From the NCBI RefSeq assembly GCF_004340465.1, contig NZ_SLVV01000013.1, forward strand, positions 1-64,000: a stretch of DNA of 64,000 nt, in the 5' to 3' direction. Shown piece after piece: positions 8,412-17,886 of the stretch. The stretch comes from Mesobacillus foraminis. GTDB taxonomy: Bacteria > Bacillota > Bacilli > Bacillales > Cytobacillaceae. How positions within the stretch are numbered: the stretch's first letter is position 1; each line of letters opens with the position of its first letter. The notes under the pieces are model-generated. The model was not told the DNA's origin, did no database searches, and was given only the letters and a program-made list of their open reading frames with translations. Both the position numbers and the translations under genes were made by a program.

Positions 8412-9725
8412 CTACTCCTCCAGTGTTACTCCCATTATCAACTTCTCCCTCAAAGTCCTAAGACTGTCTTCAATATTCGTGACATCAACAAAAAACAAGC
8501 TCACCTTGGTTTCGACTCTATGGTTCTGGTGATAAGATTCAAAGCTAATTTCGGCGTCCTGTATTTCCTCGTTTACTGGGTATAGCAACCAGATCTCCGG
8601 TGTATTGTATTTCTTAGAGTATGCAAACATCTGATACATATCTGCTTGTGAGATTCCGTAATTTTGCCTAGGTTCGTTGGTTAGTAACTTCCATTTTGTA
8701 TCTAAAACAATCGTACTCTGATCCTGACGTGTTATTACAAGATCCGGTCGCAAGGCAAATTGTCTCGGACGATTAAATAAATAATGCCCTTTATCCTGGG
8801 TGGATACTTCCCATGGAAGGTCAGCTAATGCTCGCTTTAGATTCTTAGCGACATAAGCTTCAAAGACTTTCTCCATTGGGAACAGGAGCGCTCTTGCTGT
8901 CGTATGACCAGAAAACGTCGTAAAGCTTTGATCTAATAGAAAAACCTTTGACCAGCGTATTAGCATTTCGTAATTCTTTGTGTTGCGATCGATGACAACA
9001 CGGGAAAAATCCTTTGTATAGTTCTTAGAAGGTTCAACCATTTCAAAATGAGGGAGCAACTGCCTAATACCTTTGATGTTAGTGGAACTAGTTGATAATT
9101 TTTGCAATTTTAATAATGTAGCCTTAATTAATCGATTCTCAGCCCGATTAGCATCAAATTCATCATAGCTCATATAAAATTGTTCTTTATGAACCATATT
9201 TTTCTTAATTTGCTCCCGAACGATTAACTTTCCTTTATAATAGTTCAAGTTATCCTTAACTGGTATATAGGCTGAACTAAACCCTTTTTTGACTAGGTTA
9301 CGCACTTCATGTATGTACATATTGATAAATATCTCATAAAGATTCATTTTATCCATCTTTAAATTAGAATCGTTAAATACCTTGCTCGGAAAGTCTTTCA
9401 TACTCCTTAGCATACGTATAAAAGTCTTTTTTATATCCTCCAAGTTACTTGAGAAAACTTTCGGAAGAATCTGGACCTGAAACCCATTGCTCATTTGAAT
9501 TAGTCCTACATAGTTTTTCGCCTGGATCACCTTGCCAACATGGCGCCGTAGGCTAATTTTCAAAAAGTCTATCGCATCAGCTTGGTCGTCCTTACTAAAA
9601 GCCAATATAAAGTTTTCAAGTTCATTAAAGGTTTCTTGATTTAAATACTTATAATGAGGATCGTTTCGATAATCCTCATTACAGGTTATGGACTCAAACT
9701 CACGAACTTCCAACAGCTTGTCCAT
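8412..9725 (-). CDS. mcrC: McrC nuclease subunit, second McrBC locus
   Basis: This 437-residue protein has a clear C-terminal PD-(D/E)xK nuclease core: RPDLVI near residues 329-334, LDTKWKLL near 344-351, then QADMYQMFAY, the QxxxY element typical of McrC. The N-terminal region matches the McrC 5-methylcytosine restriction component family. It follows mcrB by 12 bases, so the two are co-transcribed. In known systems McrC is recruited by the GTP-driven McrB ring and cleaves DNA carrying modified cytosines. Confidence 0.85.
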   Translation of the reverse strand: MDKLLEVREFESITCNEDYRNDPHYKYLNQETFNELENFILAFSKDDQADAIDFLKISLRRHVGKVIQAKNYVGLIQMSNGFQVQILPKVFSSNLEDIKKTFIRMLRSMKDFPSKVFNDSNLKMDKMNLYEIFINMYIHEVRNLVKKGFSSAYIPVKDNLNYYKGKLIVREQIKKNMVHKEQFYMSYDEFDANRAENRLIKATLLKLQKLSTSSTNIKGIRQLLPHFEMVEPSKNYTKDFSRVVIDRNTKNYEMLIRWSKVFLLDQSFTTFSGHTTARALLFPMEKVFEAYVAKNLKRALADLPWEVSTQDKGHYLFNRPRQFALRPDLVITRQDQSTIVLDTKWKLLTNEPRQNYGISQADMYQMFAYSKKYNTPEIWLLYPVNEEIQDAEISFESYHQNHRVETKVSLFFVDVTNIEDSLRTLREKLIMGVTLEE

Positions 9726-9737
9726 TTTTTCACCACT

Positions 9738-12700
9738 TTAATAGATTAGTTTGTAACTTTCTGACTGATAAAAAGCATCCGTTTGAATTAAATATTTCTT
9801 TTCAGGTAAGTCAATATCGAGATTACCCTTGAACACTTCTTTTATCTTGAGGTCTGTATCCAAAATAAATTTATACGCGGGATTATCCTTAGCGTTATCT
9901 CCTAACACAAGTTGAACTTTACTATAATCCTCGTAAAAATACTCTTGGAGCAAAGGGATGATTGCATTCAAAAAGATACCTGCAAGGTTTTCTACCGACG
10001 GATCCTTTGCTAAAGAGGTAAAGTAGGCATGACCAATGGTATGCTCGCGGTCATATAAGTACTCAATACGTTCATTTATTGTTTTTAACATTTTCGGCAC
10101 ATCGATTCCTTCAATATTCTCGATATTTAAAGCCTTCAGGACGTTCTCATCTGGCATCATTTCAATGAACTTGAACCTTCTTCTTAAAGCCGTATCCATC
10201 AAAGCAATCGATCGATCGGCCGTATTCATCGTACCAAGGATGTAGACATTATTCGGAACGCCAAATTCATCTCCGGTATAAGGAAGAAGCGCGGTTGCAG
10301 CCTCGTCCTCTCCAATTCTTTTCGTTGGTTCAATTAAGGTAATTAATTCCCCAAATATTTTTGAAATATTTCCACGGTTGATTTCATCAATAATAAAAAC
10401 GTAAGGGTCCTTATTTTCCTCCACGTTAATTTCGTGACTCTGAGTGTACTTCTCAATCAAAGAGGTCACCTTTTTCAGCTCCATCTTTCGTAGTGGATAG
10501 ACGGTTTTTCGATCTAACTTTGTCTGCTTGTTGAGTTCGTAAATATCCTCAGCAATATTGGTTTTAATCCACTTTACTTTTCTCGTCCTTGGATATTTTT
10601 CATAGGATGGATCGTATTGATAAGGTCCCGTGATTACGCCAATGGCGTCAATTGATGTGTTGCTTCTTTGGATTAAAACAAGGTCTCCTTCCTGCATTTC
10701 CTCCTGAAAATTTAATAAAATTCGTCTTTCTTTATCATTCAACTTTTCCGTTTCGTCTGTTACTTTTTCATCGACATTTGCCCAACCAATTTTAATATAA
10801 TCATTTTGAAAACAATCTTTCTTCAGGTCCGTTTGACCCGTGCCTCCGAGGAGAAGATTCCATACGACGGGATTTTCACGAATTTCAAGCGAGGAAGTCT
10901 GGACCTTTATTCCCTTCGCTTTTTCACAGAATTTCTTAAAGATCCCAGAAGCATACTCATATTTGATATCTGCTAAAGCATCCTCCCCCTGCTGACTAAT
11001 CACAGGCTTAATACCTTCTATAAATTCTTCATAACTGTAGGATTGGTGGAAGGTGGTAAACGCAATTTGGCCTTCGGATTTGTAAGTTAGGTACCTTTCA
11101 AAAACGGAAGCATAATCCTCACTTTGAATAATTTCTAGAGGTTTATTTTCAATAATGGAAACCGCGTACGTAACTGTTTTGTAGGTCTTTCCAGTCCCAG
11201 GGGGACCATATAAAATCATATTCTTATTACTTTTCCCCATAGACTTTTCCCCTCCATTGCCCCCATCAATAGTTCTGGGCATAGTAAACCCCTCTTTATT
11301 TATATCAATCCCAAGTGCTAATTGATAATATGGCATAAGTGCTTCCACCGCTTGTAACATCCCACGAACAATTCCTGGATCGTTATGAAATTCTTCTTTA
11401 ATATCACTTCTAGTAATCACACGGGCCATTTGTATTTTTTTATATGTACCGTCCTCTACTTTCTGCTTAATTTCTTTTGTAGATAGACCTAGCTCTTTCA
11501 TTTCTGTTTCAGATTGGTTGCCGTTTAATATATAGAATAATTTATCCGTGGCATCGGAGATATCTTTATTTAAAAGCCAATGATGCTTCGTATAATCTTC
11601 TTTTGAACTTTTAGCTTCATTCAATTCGACTGAGAATTTGAAACGTGCCTCTTCATCCACAATTTCAGCAAATAAAGACAAACTAGTAGGGGATTCGTTA
11701 TACCCGTCAAACTTAAGTTGCCTCCAAAGATACTTTCTGGCTCTGTTGTTCCCTCCGTTTAACCATTTGGAAACTCCATATTTCTTCAGCCCAAATCTGA
11801 TTTCACATAATTCAGCCATTTTATCTAGTTCCATGACGGCAGCACCACCAGCAGCCTTAATATCCAAAAAATGTTGTTTTTTAGATCCTTCTGCTTTTTC
11901 AGGGCTTTCATAGACTTGCCCTCCATAGGTATCCAAATAATCTAAAATGGACATACATTTAATATTATTCATAAATTCATTTGAACCCTTGTTATTAAAT
12001 ATAGCGGTGTAATTCGTTACAATAAACTGTTTCACTTCTTTTATTGTCCTAAGACCGAAAGGTGTTTGTACGAGATTATCTAAATTTAGCTCTGGTTCTT
12101 CTTTCAAACCATTGAACTCACCATGGTATGAAAGCCGCCTAGTTGTCCCCTCTCCTTGTCGAAGATAATTATATGTATGGTTATGATGATCTGCATTACA
12201 CCATTGAGAAACTCTAGCGCTGTCAACATTTTGTTTACAGAGCTCCTGAGCTTTTTTCTGAATCTCACTCTGTTTAAAATACATCATTTCTTTTGTAGGC
12301 CTGTCAGATCGATTAAATGTCTCATAGGCAAGTATTGCGGTTGCAAGCCATACCGCTGTTGGAGCGTCCTCTAGTTTTTTCATGATCAAGGGTTTAGAGT
12401 ATTCCAGAGCCGGATACAACTCCTTTAATGCCTCTGCCAGTGCAGGCCTAAGCTTCCATTCGAAATTTCCCCTTTTTCGATCGTTTGCTTCTTGTCCATA
12501 AAAGAGAATATACCAATACACATCGGCATCAGATCCGTCTCTCGTAGGTAATTTTTCAATTTCTAGCTTCTTTGCTATTCTTCTGGCTAACCCAGTGGCT
12601 AAACCAATATAGTATTGAGGCGTCTCCCCAAGCTCTTCACTTACTTCCTTACAGGTAGCCGCATGATTGTCAAACGAATAAAGGCATTTCATATGCTCAA

Positions 12701-12821
12701 GGTTGTTCTCATTAAAAATGCTAGTGTCCAGAAGAAGCTCCTTCCACTGTTCTTTTGAAATATCCACTTCATAATTATAATACCGCGGATAAGCTTCATC
12801 GATTTTATCCTGTAAGTTCAT
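9738..12821 (-). CDS. mcrB: McrB-type AAA+ GTPase with inserted EVE/PUA-like domain
   Basis: This roughly 1027-residue motor protein has about 510 N-terminal residues in two unrecognised domains (one contains the string VYWYILFYG near residue 105). Walker A GPPGTGKT lies near 540. A roughly 130-residue insert (about 650-785) follows, beginning NPVVWNLLLGG and containing GDLVLIQRS and AIGVITGPY. Then come Walker B YVFIIDEINRGN near 808-820, TMNTADR near 865 and LRRRF near 880. The insert has the look of an EVE-like PUA-fold domain, which binds modified bases in other proteins. It interrupts the AAA+ core between Walker A and B. An in-frame GTG lies 9 bases further upstream, but the ATG at 12821 is best spaced from GAGAGGTG. 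Confidence 0.85.
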   Translation of the reverse strand: MNLQDKIDEAYPRYYNYEVDISKEQWKELLLDTSIFNENNLEHMKCLYSFDNHAATCKEVSEELGETPQYYIGLATGLARRIAKKLEIEKLPTRDGSDADVYWYILFYGQEANDRKRGNFEWKLRPALAEALKELYPALEYSKPLIMKKLEDAPTAVWLATAILAYETFNRSDRPTKEMMYFKQSEIQKKAQELCKQNVDSARVSQWCNADHHNHTYNYLRQGEGTTRRLSYHGEFNGLKEEPELNLDNLVQTPFGLRTIKEVKQFIVTNYTAIFNNKGSNEFMNNIKCMSILDYLDTYGGQVYESPEKAEGSKKQHFLDIKAAGGAAVMELDKMAELCEIRFGLKKYGVSKWLNGGNNRARKYLWRQLKFDGYNESPTSLSLFAEIVDEEARFKFSVELNEAKSSKEDYTKHHWLLNKDISDATDKLFYILNGNQSETEMKELGLSTKEIKQKVEDGTYKKIQMARVITRSDIKEEFHNDPGIVRGMLQAVEALMPYYQLALGIDINKEGFTMPRTIDGGNGGEKSMGKSNKNMILYGPPGTGKTYKTVTYAVSIIENKPLEIIQSEDYASVFERYLTYKSEGQIAFTTFHQSYSYEEFIEGIKPVISQQGEDALADIKYEYASGIFKKFCEKAKGIKVQTSSLEIRENPVVWNLLLGGTGQTDLKKDCFQNDYIKIGWANVDEKVTDETEKLNDKERRILLNFQEEMQEGDLVLIQRSNTSIDAIGVITGPYQYDPSYEKYPRTRKVKWIKTNIAEDIYELNKQTKLDRKTVYPLRKMELKKVTSLIEKYTQSHEINVEENKDPYVFIIDEINRGNISKIFGELITLIEPTKRIGEDEAATALLPYTGDEFGVPNNVYILGTMNTADRSIALMDTALRRRFKFIEMMPDENVLKALNIENIEGIDVPKMLKTINERIEYLYDREHTIGHAYFTSLAKDPSVENLAGIFLNAIIPLLQEYFYEDYSKVQLVLGDNAKDNPAYKFILDTDLKIKEVFKGNLDIDLPEKKYLIQTDAFYQSESYKLIY

Positions 12822-12830
12822 CAAGGTCAC

Positions 12831-13249
12831 CTCTCATTGGATTGATTCTGTCTATAAATATGTACTTTCAGGTATGGCCCATCACCATTCCATATTTAGG
12901 ATATCTTCACTAGTAGAATCATACCATACTCCTTTTCTCCACACCGATGCTTTAAATATCGCATTTGTACCAATTCAATAACAAAATCCTACAGAAATAC
13001 ATCGGTCCAGTGTAATAGTTTATGTTACATAAATTAACACGTAGTGTATTAAGCCCAACCCCTTCAAATTATTAGTATAATCCCTATCAAAACGCGGGCC
13101 GCTAGCAAAACTAGTTACAACATAGAATACTCTCTATACTGCAACTTTTACATTTCCTTCGTATAAAATTTTTTCAATATCCTATAGTCACCTTTTAGAC
13201 TAGCATATTGCTTCCTCCCTAGTTCAATTTATTAATCATCCAGCTGCTG
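12831..13249. other. Intergenic upstream of mcrB, no gene seen
   Basis: I see no coding frame with a credible start. This stretch should contain the mcrBC promoter, but no high-quality -35/-10 pair stands out on the minus strand. Confidence 0.3.
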
Positions 13250-13545
13250 CTCTCATAGAAATGCTATCTGCTTATTGGAGTGTTTCTACTAGTCCCATAT
13301 TAAGGATATGAATTTTCACGCCTTTTGCAAATAAAACCTTAACTGTTTTGAATACCTTGCGCTGCTGATCTAACAAATCTATCTAGTTGGTTACCTACCA
13401 ATTTGTTGCCTTCTGGTAATGCGTTATGAAGACTGTTGAACTCAGGTATATTATTTTAGTGCCAGTTAATTTCCCTTATGTATAACCTTGCATCCTTACG
13501 TTAGTAATTTTTGGTTTGAACCAATAAGTCTTGTGCTATTGTAGA
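13250..13545 (-). pseudogene. Decayed serine recombinase (resolvase/invertase) fragment
   Basis: Read on the minus strand with at least two frame changes, this stretch encodes pieces typical of small serine recombinases in the right order. They are KLTGTK, then EFNSLHNALPEGNKLV, NQLDRFVRSAAQGIQ and, after a one-base shift, VKVLFAKGVKIHILNMGLVE. These match the family pattern (DRLGR, KxVHxLNMGLI). The N-terminal catalytic serine region and the C-terminal HTH are missing or unrecognisable. It is a relic of a mobile element next to the defence genes. Confidence 0.65.
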
Positions 13546-13957
13546 AACCTTGAATATCATCATTAGGGCACTGCCTTTCTTCACATACTTTTATCTCGAA
13601 AGTTTAAAAACTAGACCCCAAAAGGTTGTTTTCACTCTATCTATTGGGGTGTAAAACAGACTACTTTTTAGCACGTTTAACGAAAATTATGTTAATAAGT
13701 TATACTGGATTATTAACTAGCTAGAGGTTAGTGAAATAGGGGTAGTTAGGTCTTTTATGAAAAGAGGACAGTTTTGGAACACTGGATTTTGGTTTCAAGC
13801 CCATAACTTTATATCACCAGAGTTAAAAGAAGAAAAGGTAGTTCTCACTATATTTTACAATATATGTTAGATTATTTAAAATATAAGAGGATAAAATAAA
13901 AGAGATACATTATTTTTAAGGGTATCATTTAAGATCACAACTTCGAGGTGAGATAAA
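13546..13957. other. Intergenic, no gene seen
   Basis: This is AT-rich sequence upstream of the EVE-HNH gene. It should contain the promoter of that gene. No other coding or repeated element is visible. Confidence 0.3.
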
Positions 13958-14908
13958 TTGAATCAACTGGAACCAGTTACAGTAACTAAATATGAAAAGG
14001 TAAAGCCAACGGATTATTGGACTTTTTTCTGTAATCCAAGGAAATGGTATATTGATGAATTTATATTATCTGGAGAAATTAAAGATAGATTTACTGTTTC
14101 TGATTATCATAGGAATGATTTCAAGGCAGGACAATTAGGCGTTATAAGGGTTGGGACCGATAGGAGAACAAAAAAACAACTTGCTGGTAAGAAAAGGCTG
14201 GATAGAGGTATTTACGCAGTAGTAGAAATATTAGATGCAGCAAAACTAATGAAAGGTACACATAAAGAATATTGGGAAGATGAAGGAGATGCTGATAAAT
14301 TAAGATATAGAGTGCCAATACGATATATAAAGAGATTATTAAGGACGCCCATCCTTTTAGAAAACCTAGACCTTTCGGCAGATGAATATGATAAATTCTT
14401 AATTGAAGGTCAACAAGGTTCATCCATGCCATTAAACCCTCTGGCTTTCGAAAAAATAATAGATATAGTTGATGGATCAGAAACCTTAGAGTTTAACTTT
14501 AATGAATCCAATAATGACACTATTAGCATTGCAAAACTAGAGAAAGAATATTTTGACGCTGTTCCTGTGGTTAAAGAAAGAGTGAGTAAATATATTGAAA
14601 GAGGATCAATAGCACAGGAATACAAAAGAAGAACAGGCTTTAAATGTCAGGTTTGTGAAGCTTTAGGTCTTAATCCATATTCCTTCAAAAAACCTAATGG
14701 TGAGTACTACATTGAAACACATCATGTCATTCCTGTATCAGAATTGCAGGCGGGTTCTTTATCAGTGGATAATCTAATAACTGTATGTGCCAATCATCAT
14801 AGGCAGCTACATTATGGGGATGTTCAACTTATTGAGAATACTGATGATAAATTTGCTTTTAGTATTGATAATAGAAGATTAGAAGTTAAAAAGGTAAAAG
14901 GTGCATAA
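13958..14908 (+). CDS. EVE-domain HNH endonuclease
   Basis: This 316-residue protein begins with an EVE domain (about residues 15-125). DYWTFFCNPRKWYID, then FKAGQLGVIRVGTD and GIYAVVEILDA are its characteristic pattern. The C-terminal HNH nuclease (about 230-292) shows CQVC, THHVIPVSEL, DNLITVCANHHRQLH: the metal/zinc CxxC, the catalytic HH pair, and N and H of the ββα-metal finger. EVE domains bind modified cytosines, so the protein probably cuts modified phage DNA. The start is a TTG, placed 8 bases after GAGGTGAG. It is one of few plus-strand genes in the left half and sits about 1.1 kb from the divergently oriented EVE-bearing mcrB. Confidence 0.85.
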   Translation: MNQLEPVTVTKYEKVKPTDYWTFFCNPRKWYIDEFILSGEIKDRFTVSDYHRNDFKAGQLGVIRVGTDRRTKKQLAGKKRLDRGIYAVVEILDAAKLMKGTHKEYWEDEGDADKLRYRVPIRYIKRLLRTPILLENLDLSADEYDKFLIEGQQGSSMPLNPLAFEKIIDIVDGSETLEFNFNESNNDTISIAKLEKEYFDAVPVVKERVSKYIERGSIAQEYKRRTGFKCQVCEALGLNPYSFKKPNGEYYIETHHVIPVSELQAGSLSVDNLITVCANHHRQLHYGDVQLIENTDDKFAFSIDNRRLEVKKVKGA

Positions 14909-15073
14909 ACAAACTGATCTTATTTTCAGCTTGTTGTCTCTAAAAAGTCCAGGAATACTTTGATAGTTCTGTCTCAGGCAATTACAATAGGGTAGAAACA
15001 ACTGCTAGTAAAAAACACCGATAGGTAATCATCCTTATTGATAAGTATTGGTACACTATGACTAGCGGGAAAG
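14909..15073. other. Intergenic after the EVE-HNH gene
   Basis: No gene or clear repeat is visible in this stretch. The first hairpin that could stop the EVE-HNH transcript is the one at 15074-15110, but its better T-run is on the other strand. The further gap to 15270 is also empty. Confidence 0.3.
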
Positions 15074-15110
15074 AAAAAAGCATTTGTTGCCATATTGCAA
15101 CGAATGCTTC
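15074..15110 (-). terminator. Bidirectional-looking hairpin terminator
   Basis: The stem AAGCATTTGTTGC / GCAACGAATGCTT (one mismatch) is followed on the minus strand by TTTTTT. It lies between the convergent EVE-HNH gene and the helicase pseudogene. Confidence 0.7.
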
Positions 15111-15270
15111 TAATTATCTATGCCTGTTTTTGCTTATTATAAATCAAAAAGATATAGATGATTCTGCAACAAGGGGATTTACTTAATTATTATCTGTGTT
15201 TTAAGGTTAATTTACTCCAGGATCCAAACCATGTCATATAGTTACAGTGAAAAACAAATATTGCCAACCC

Positions 15271-15940
15271 TTAAGGTAAAACTCCATGAAACAGCAAAAT
15301 GAAATAGTAGGTATTGGGTACAGTCCTAACTTTGTTGTCCATATGAAGTAAGGTTGGCTCTATTCCCATTTCCACAAGCTTTTCCCATAAAGATTCCATT
15401 GCTTTTGATGGATTTGCATAAAAAGCACTTCCTCGTATCCGCCAAAATGTCCAACCCACTCTTTCAAGCACCCTCTGTCTATCCATGTCCTCTTCCCATT
15501 TATCAAGGCCGTGCCACTGATCGCCATCACACTCAACAGCCAAGCGTGTTCGCATACCTTCAATTACTAGGTCAATTCGCTTCCCAAGAGTTCCAACTTT
15601 TACTTGTGGAATCACTCGATATCCTCTCAATGAAATTAAAGAATACACGTCTCTTTCAAAATTAGAGTCGAATTGATGTTCATATTTGTTTAATTTTTCC
15701 TGCACTCTAAATGGATTTTTACAATACTGCAGTAATTTGAATCGAACATCAGTTGGATTCAACTAAATTTTCAATAATTCTCGCTTGGTCATGCCCCTGA
15801 AGTGAAATCACACCAAAAGTCTTATTCTGATATTTCCCCACCACATGCCGGATTTTCCTTGCTAAATTAAATCCAGCTTGCATGTGTTTTGCAAAAAATA
15901 GGAATGTAAAAATTTGGTTTTCTATCCAGAATATGGACAA
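15271..15940 (-). pseudogene. Remnant of SF1 (UPF1-like) helicase with Vsr-like nuclease tail
   Basis: Two pieces in different minus-strand frames survive. 15749-15940 holds the helicase string KTFGVISLQGHDQARIIENL, typical of the C-terminal RecA domain of large DUF4011-class or related SF1 helicases. 15271-15762 holds NPTDVRFKLLQYCKNP and then a Vsr/MTES_1575-like nuclease domain: FERDVY, GKRIDLVIEG, LAVECDGDQWHG, RQRVLERVGWTFWRIRGS. In intact relatives about 100 residues separate the two pieces, so an internal deletion as well as loss of the large N-terminal part is implied. Such helicase-nuclease proteins are often found in defence islands. Confidence 0.65.
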
Positions 15941-16367
15941 GGCTGTTTAATTTATGAATTCCATACAGACCATCCTTAAATGTAAATCCTCCAAAACTTC
16001 TCTAAAATGGCAGCACCATTCGATCTATTTTAATACTACAGGTGTTTTTCCTTTAGTTCAATTTCATAACCCTTCAATTTTATATAAATGTTAAGCAAAG
16101 TTTTTCGGACATAGAACCTTCCACAAAAGCAGTTTAATTACTTTTATTCTTCCATTTCTTATTGAACCAGCCATAAAGTGTAATTGAGTATGAACGATTA
16201 ATTATCATCCTCTGTTTGTATTCAACTAAAGCTACCCACCAATTGAAAAAGCCATACGGTTTTATTCAGTAATTTGTATCGTTCTTTATCTTAACTGCTC
16301 TAAAAAAATTTAAAAGTTTTTGAACAATAGATATACCTTCCTGAAAAAGGAGTAAACTGCCATTATT
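15941..16367. other. AT-rich intergenic, no gene seen
   Basis: This lies upstream of the helicase remnant and may contain further unreadable decay of that gene. I found no frame I can assign. Confidence 0.3.
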
Positions 16368-16955
16368 TTAGTCGTTTAGTGAAAAATCCTTTTTGATTTG
16401 TTCAATTCCTCTATTTGTTATTTCTGCAATATACTTCAATAAATCATCATATTTCTCTCGATTATTTAATTTTTTAAATTTCTCAGCAACACCCTCAAAA
16501 CCTTGAAAATATTCACTATGATAATTTGGATTATTATAAATTTTAATATATTCAAGATAATCTTTTGCATCCATTTTATCTTTAATTTGAATAAGAATAT
16601 CATTCCAATTTTTAATTCTATTTTTATGAATAGGCTTTTTTACTCCCAGTTCCTTATTTTCTTCATTTTTAATCTGTTGAATAAATTGTTCTACTTCCAG
16701 TATATATTGAAAAAGCTCGTTTCTGTTTTTGCTATCCAATTCCATTAGTATTTTTTTATATTGATTATAACGCACTTTCCTATGATGCAATTTTTCTTCT
16801 GTTTTGTTTGTTTCTTTTTTGTTATCAATATTTTCCTTTATAACCTTTCCTCCAGCACTCAAAGCAGTTATTGCTGCCGTAATTTCTTTGCGGTTTTCTA
16901 TAATTAGTTTTCCTACTTTTTTCCCATTTTCAATAATTGGTCCGATTCTACCCAT
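16368..16955 (-). CDS. Hypothetical lysine-rich helical protein
   Basis: This roughly 195-residue protein belongs to no family I recognise. The first 30 residues are an alanine/glycine-containing stretch (ITAAITALSAGGKVIKEN). After it comes a highly charged, probably coiled-coil region (about 40-110), then a helical C-terminus ending in GIEQIKKDFSLND. No signal peptide or catalytic motif is visible. An in-frame GTG lies 9 bases upstream, but the ATG at 16955 is better spaced from AAGGTGGG. It sits in the defence island without partners. A role in defence is possible but not supported by motifs. Confidence 0.5.
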   Translation of the reverse strand: MGRIGPIIENGKKVGKLIIENRKEITAAITALSAGGKVIKENIDNKKETNKTEEKLHHRKVRYNQYKKILMELDSKNRNELFQYILEVEQFIQQIKNEENKELGVKKPIHKNRIKNWNDILIQIKDKMDAKDYLEYIKIYNNPNYHSEYFQGFEGVAEKFKKLNNREKYDDLLKYIAEITNRGIEQIKKDFSLND

Positions 16956-17490
16956 ATGCCCCACCTTTTATTAAAGAGTTAGTTTTATTTTTATGTAATT
17001 AAATTCGACGGTGGATAGACCGTTTCCTTTTTATATTAACCTGCTCGTTACTTTAAGTACACTCCTTCACAATCTATCACTTGGAGTAAACACTTCAGCA
17101 AAATTGGTGATGATAAAGCGTGTTGTACCAAGCCATATAATTTTTCCTGTTGAATTGCATATGCTACTGAACAATATCTCCTACTATTGTGACTTGTTCA
17201 TAATATAAAGAATGGCGCTAATATTGTGCTCATGGTTTTTTATGGAATCATCTTTGTCATTGCAAATATTCAAGAGTTATCTAGCCAATCATATATATTA
17301 CTATGTGGCTATGCCCACTACACTCAAAAACAAATCCGGAAGGCAAAAGCTGTTTGGAGAATTTTTAGAGTGGAACATGATAAGAAAACCGAATAAAAAA
17401 GAAAAGCGTCCGGTGGTTAGTCATCAGCTGCAGTACCGTGATTTACGGAATATAATTTTTAAAACAGATTGGAACAAAGATATGAATTAA
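16956..17490. other. Intergenic, no supported gene
   Basis: Open plus-strand frames at 17011-17208 and 17212-17490 have poor start signals and no recognisable sequence. I regard them as chance or decayed frames. Confidence 0.35.
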
Positions 17491-17655
17491 AGTGCCGGTT
17501 GCAACTAGCAACGGTCGCCCAAAGGTTCCTTCAGAATGGTTGGAAATCATTCGGTGAAGACACAAGGGAGCTAGACTGCAAATGCAGGGACGAAAGTCGG
17601 GGTTAGTGCGAAATTCTCTTGAACATTTTGTCCTCCGAAAATAGGAGGCAAAAAA
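17491..17655 (+). promoter_or_regulatory. Structured mRNA leader with hidden ribosome-binding site
   Basis: The 165 bases before the small membrane protein hold a chain of hairpins. They are GTTGC/GCAAC (17498-17512), GAATG/CATTC (17534-17551), CTGCA/TGCAG (17576-17587), GAC-GAAA-GTC (17589-17598), and TCCTCC/AGGAGG (17631-17648). The last hairpin pairs exactly with the Shine-Dalgarno sequence of the downstream ATG. A CTA/TAG pair around the middle hairpins could close a junction. It matches no riboswitch class I can name. A riboswitch, thermosensor or trans-RNA-controlled leader are all possible. Confidence 0.55.
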
Positions 17656-17856
17656 ATGAATCATCTTTTTCAACAAATTCAGGAATTTGTACAACAATAT
17701 GGGGTCTTTGGTGTATTCGTTGGATTTGTAACAATCATGGCTGCCTTTTTCCCTAAACAAGGACAACGTATAGGAGAAAGCTTCAAAAAAGAGTTCAGGA
17801 AAAATCCCTGGTTGTTTTTACTACTATTCCTTATAATTATCTTGCTTGTTCGTTAA
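17656..17856 (+). CDS. Small membrane protein under a structured leader
   Basis: This 66-residue protein has two predicted membrane segments: about residues 15-32 (YGVFGVFVGFVTIMAAFF) and 49-64 (NPWLFLLLFLIIILLV). They are joined by a basic, glycine-containing loop (KQGQRIGESFKKEFRK). An exact AGGAGG lies 8 bases before the ATG, and a strong terminator follows 30 bases after the stop, so this is a self-contained monocistronic unit. No family is recognised. Size and charge would fit a small membrane stress protein, a transport accessory or a toxin. None of these is shown. Confidence 0.6.
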   Translation: MNHLFQQIQEFVQQYGVFGVFVGFVTIMAAFFPKQGQRIGESFKKEFRKNPWLFLLLFLIIILLVR

Positions 17857-17886
17857 ACAAAAGGCTCTCGGAATAATTGAACTATA

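Noticed and set aside
9738-12821. Possibility that the McrB insert is a separate gene fused by a frameshift error.
   Set aside because: The frame is continuous from Walker A through the insert to Walker B, with no internal start or stop, and the following AAA+ motifs are intact.
17011-17490. Two adjacent plus-strand open frames of 65 and 92 codons.
   Set aside because: No credible ribosome-binding sites, low-complexity content, and no recognisable motif. Treated as chance or decayed frames.
17491-17655. Known riboswitch classes (guanidine-I/ykkC, yybP-ykoY, cobalamin, c-di-GMP-I) for the structured leader.
   Set aside because: None of the conserved core strings of these classes could be found. 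Kept as an unclassified leader.
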